Shown: in pieces, positions 5,558 to 7,386 of the stretch
Position numbering within the stretch: position 1 is the first letter of the stretch
Layout of the letters: each line of letters opens with the position of its first letter
Source: an uncultured Eggerthellaceae bacterium
GTDB lineage: Bacteria; Actinomycetota; Coriobacteriia; Coriobacteriales; Eggerthellaceae
Direction: 5' to 3'
NCBI GenBank assembly: GCA_948829205.1
Contig: CAQLOA010000048.1
Span: 1 to 7,386 of the forward strand
DNA: 7,386 nt
Program-made: the position numbers and the translations under genes
Notes under the pieces: model-generated
Told to the model about the DNA's origin: nothing
The model's input: only the letters and a program-made list of their open reading frames with translations
The model's database searches: none

Positions 5558-7178
5558 TTCGACGGGAAGAGCCACGAAGTCTCTGCAGTCGCGCCAGCTG
5601 CGGCGCAGGCTGTCCCTGTCGCTGGCTTTCAGATGGGCGGCCTTCACCGCCGTGTACGTGGTCGCGCTCCTTCTGTTGAACGTCACGTTGGTTCCCTACG
5701 TCGCAGACCGCATCGCCGATTCCACGTCGGAGTGGAAGACGTGGGAGTATGCCGACTATCCGCTGGAGCGGTGCTTGGAAATCAACAACGAGCAACTAGC
5801 GGGGCTCTTCGATTCCGCCAAGGCGGCCGAAGCCGGGGCATACCACCTGAACGAGCTAGCATTCGGCGATGGAAACCCCGACGGCGATGTGGTCGTAGGC
5901 CTGCGCGAGGTCCAGGCGATGGGCTACGTGGAGGCGGACGAGCCTGCGGGAAACGAAGTCGTCTACGACGACGGGTTCATTGCGGCAGTCGATATGGGGG
6001 CCGGGTATGGCGAACAGGAGCTGCTGCAGGCCGTCAAGGAGGCCGAAGCGGCGTTCGACGCCTCAGGGAAAGACCCGTCCCTGGCGCCATGCATCGTGGT
6101 CCGCTACGACGGAGGTGAGTTCTTCGCCACCACTCCGCAAGCTGCCCGGGAACAGGCGGTCAAGCATGAGGTTTTGGTTTCGGGAGGCATAGACCCGGCT
6201 GACTGGCAGTTCTCCTACGGCGACGACCACTTGAGTGCCCGCGACCTCTCGTTCTACAACGTGGTCAAGCATTTCAAGCTGCCTGTGGCCATCGTGCTGT
6301 ACCTGATAGGGTGCATAGTGCTCATATTCGGGGGCTACGGGCGTGCCATGGGGTACTTCGACGAGCTTTCAAACGCGGTTGGGGGAATAATTTCCGACAA
6401 GGAAAAGCCCGTGGAGCTGTCGGGCGCGCTTGCGCTCACGCAGAACGAGCTGAACTCCATCCGCGTCGCCTCGTTGGCTGACGAACGTGCCGCCAAATAC
6501 GCCGAACGGCGCAAAGACGAGCTCGTGGCCTATCTTGCGCATGACGTGAAGACGCCGCTCACGTCCGTCATCGGATACCTAATGCTTTTGGAAGAGACGC
6601 CGGACATGCCCGCGGAGCAGCGGCAGAGATACATAGGCACGGCAGCCGAGAAGGCCCAGCGGCTCGAGACGCTGATGGACGAGTTCTTCGAGATAACGCG
6701 GTACAACCTGCAGGCGATCCCCATAGAGCGCGCTCACGTGGACGGACGTCTGCTTATGGAGCAAGTCGCCGAGGAGTTCTACCCCGAGGCAGCCACGCGT
6801 GGCATTTCCATCGAGGTGGACGCGCCCGAGGATGCCGAGATGTACGTCGATGCCGACAAGTTCGCACGCGCTCTAGGGAACGTCGTTCGCAACGCCGTGG
6901 CCTACGCGGAAGGCGGGACGTCGGTGAAGCTGGCGGCCTCGCTCGACGATGGGTCGTGGATCGTCCGGGTGGAGAACCACGGCCGCGAGATATCGGAGGC
7001 GCATCTGAAGAGCATCTTCGAGAAGTTCTACCGCGAGGATTCCGCCCGTGGCTCGTCGACCGGTGGTGCGGGCCTGGGGCTTGCCATCGCCAAGGAGATC
7101 GTTGTGGCGCACGACGGCGACATCGAAGCCCGAAGCGACAACGGCGTCACCACGTTCACCATCAAGCTGCCCGCATAG
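5550..7178 (+). CDS. VanS-like sensor histidine kinase
   Basis: This 542-residue inner-membrane kinase should autophosphorylate and pass phosphate to the upstream regulator. It has transmembrane segments at about 27-49 and 242-264, enclosing an extracytoplasmic domain of about 190 residues (50-241) that I do not recognise. That domain has two cysteines, C75 and C181, that could form a disulfide. The H-box YLAHDVKTPLTSVIGY (328-343) carries H331. EFFEITRYNLQAI (378-390) and the stretch after it are strikingly VanS-like. The N-box NVVRNAVAYA (444-453) carries N448. The G1 region VENHGREI (474-481) uses Asn where many kinases have DxGxG, as VanS proteins do. The F-box is IFEKFYRED (489-497) and the G2 box is GGAGLGLAIAKEI (505-517). 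No clear HAMP domain is seen. The ATG at 5550 overlaps the regulator stop (translational coupling); an in-frame ATG at 5529 would add seven residues. No vancomycin-resistance enzyme genes are nearby. Confidence 0.93.
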   Translation: MADSTGRATKSLQSRQLRRRLSLSLAFRWAAFTAVYVVALLLLNVTLVPYVADRIADSTSEWKTWEYADYPLERCLEINNEQLAGLFDSAKAAEAGAYHLNELAFGDGNPDGDVVVGLREVQAMGYVEADEPAGNEVVYDDGFIAAVDMGAGYGEQELLQAVKEAEAAFDASGKDPSLAPCIVVRYDGGEFFATTPQAAREQAVKHEVLVSGGIDPADWQFSYGDDHLSARDLSFYNVVKHFKLPVAIVLYLIGCIVLIFGGYGRAMGYFDELSNAVGGIISDKEKPVELSGALALTQNELNSIRVASLADERAAKYAERRKDELVAYLAHDVKTPLTSVIGYLMLLEETPDMPAEQRQRYIGTAAEKAQRLETLMDEFFEITRYNLQAIPIERAHVDGRLLMEQVAEEFYPEAATRGISIEVDAPEDAEMYVDADKFARALGNVVRNAVAYAEGGTSVKLAASLDDGSWIVRVENHGREISEAHLKSIFEKFYREDSARGSSTGGAGLGLAIAKEIVVAHDGDIEARSDNGVTTFTIKLPA

Positions 7179-7371
7179 GCCAGGCTCCGAGATTGCGCAC
7201 GAGCGTAGTTGAAAGCCAAAGGAGCCGAGAAATCCACTCGGGAGGGGCGGATTTCTCCGTGCTCGCCGCAGCCTCGCAAGCGGATTTGCAGCGGAGCATT
7301 CCGCTCCTCCCGAGTTAGTTCGAGGCGACGACGCGTCGAAGCGAGGCGCAATCTCGGAGCCGCGCCTCGAA
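7177..7371. repeat. Nested inverted-repeat element, possible structured RNA, terminator or mobile intergenic repeat
   Basis: The outer arms GGCTCCGAGATTGCGC (7183-7198) and GCGCAATCTCGGAGCC (7346-7361) are perfect 16-bp reverse complements. After a 2-bp mismatch the stem continues with AGGC (7177-7180) against GCCT (7364-7367), so it begins inside the kinase stop codon. Within it, 7236-7251 pairs with 7300-7315 over 16 positions with one G-U, and the helix continues after a small internal loop with 7255-7259 against 7292-7296, topped by CCGC/GCGG (7266-7269, 7280-7283). A 9-bp hairpin, GAGAAATCC/GGATTTCTC (7227-7235, 7249-7257), overlaps this. A 10-bp palindrome lies at 7329-7338. I see no target-site duplication and no T-run of an intrinsic terminator. 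Convincing coding potential is absent. Structure is certain from the bases; function is unknown. Confidence 0.75.
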
Positions 7372-7386
7372 AGTCTTTACAGCTCG

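Noticed and set aside
7028..7351. Minus-strand frame of 107 codons across the right-hand non-coding region
   Set aside because: It overlaps the conserved kinase C-terminus and the inverted repeats, has no recognisable motif and no clear start signal.
7179..7386. CRISPR array or tRNA in the right-hand non-coding region
   Set aside because: The repeats are inverted and nested rather than regularly spaced direct repeats, and no cloverleaf with the conserved T-loop sequence is visible.

Overview
The window is high-GC, densely packed bacterial DNA. It most likely comes from a gut-type Coriobacteriia actinobacterium (the Eggerthella/Slackia/Adlercreutzia group). This rests on the base composition, the actinobacterial type of membrane glycosyltransferase-like protein, the VanR/VanS-like regulators and the marked use of ATA and AGG codons. 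It is an inference, since there is no rRNA or marker gene here.

Layout. (1) Positions 1-1856, plus strand: a polytopic membrane protein resembling GT-C (GT39/PMT-like) glycosyltransferases, whose reading frame is open to the window edge and is probably cut at its 5' end. (2) Positions 1915-3820, plus strand: a clear nagB-nagA pair (glucosamine-6-phosphate deaminase and N-acetylglucosamine-6-phosphate deacetylase), each with a strong AGGAGG ribosome binding site. Together they turn GlcNAc-6-P into fructose-6-P, ammonia and acetate. (3) Positions 3863-4609, minus strand: a membrane-anchored C39-like cysteine peptidase, convergent with nagA. (4) Positions 4610-4774: a 165-bp divergent control region with a helically phased array of CTTA/TTCCTTA boxes and a good promoter whose predicted start of transcription falls on the ATG of the next gene. 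(5) Positions 4775-7178, plus strand: an overlapping pair for an OmpR/VanR-like response regulator and a VanS-like histidine kinase with a sensor domain of about 190 residues. (6) Positions 7177-7371: a non-coding, strongly structured element of nested inverted repeats starting at the kinase stop codon.

How it may work together. The kinase probably senses something outside the membrane and phosphorylates the regulator. The regulator is a good candidate to bind the phased boxes between its own gene and the divergent peptidase gene, controlling one or both. No van ligase, dehydrogenase or dipeptidase gene is present, so the VanRS similarity is not evidence of glycopeptide resistance. The most interesting items are the 11-bp-phased operator array, the apparently leaderless regulator mRNA, and the nested inverted-repeat element at the right end.
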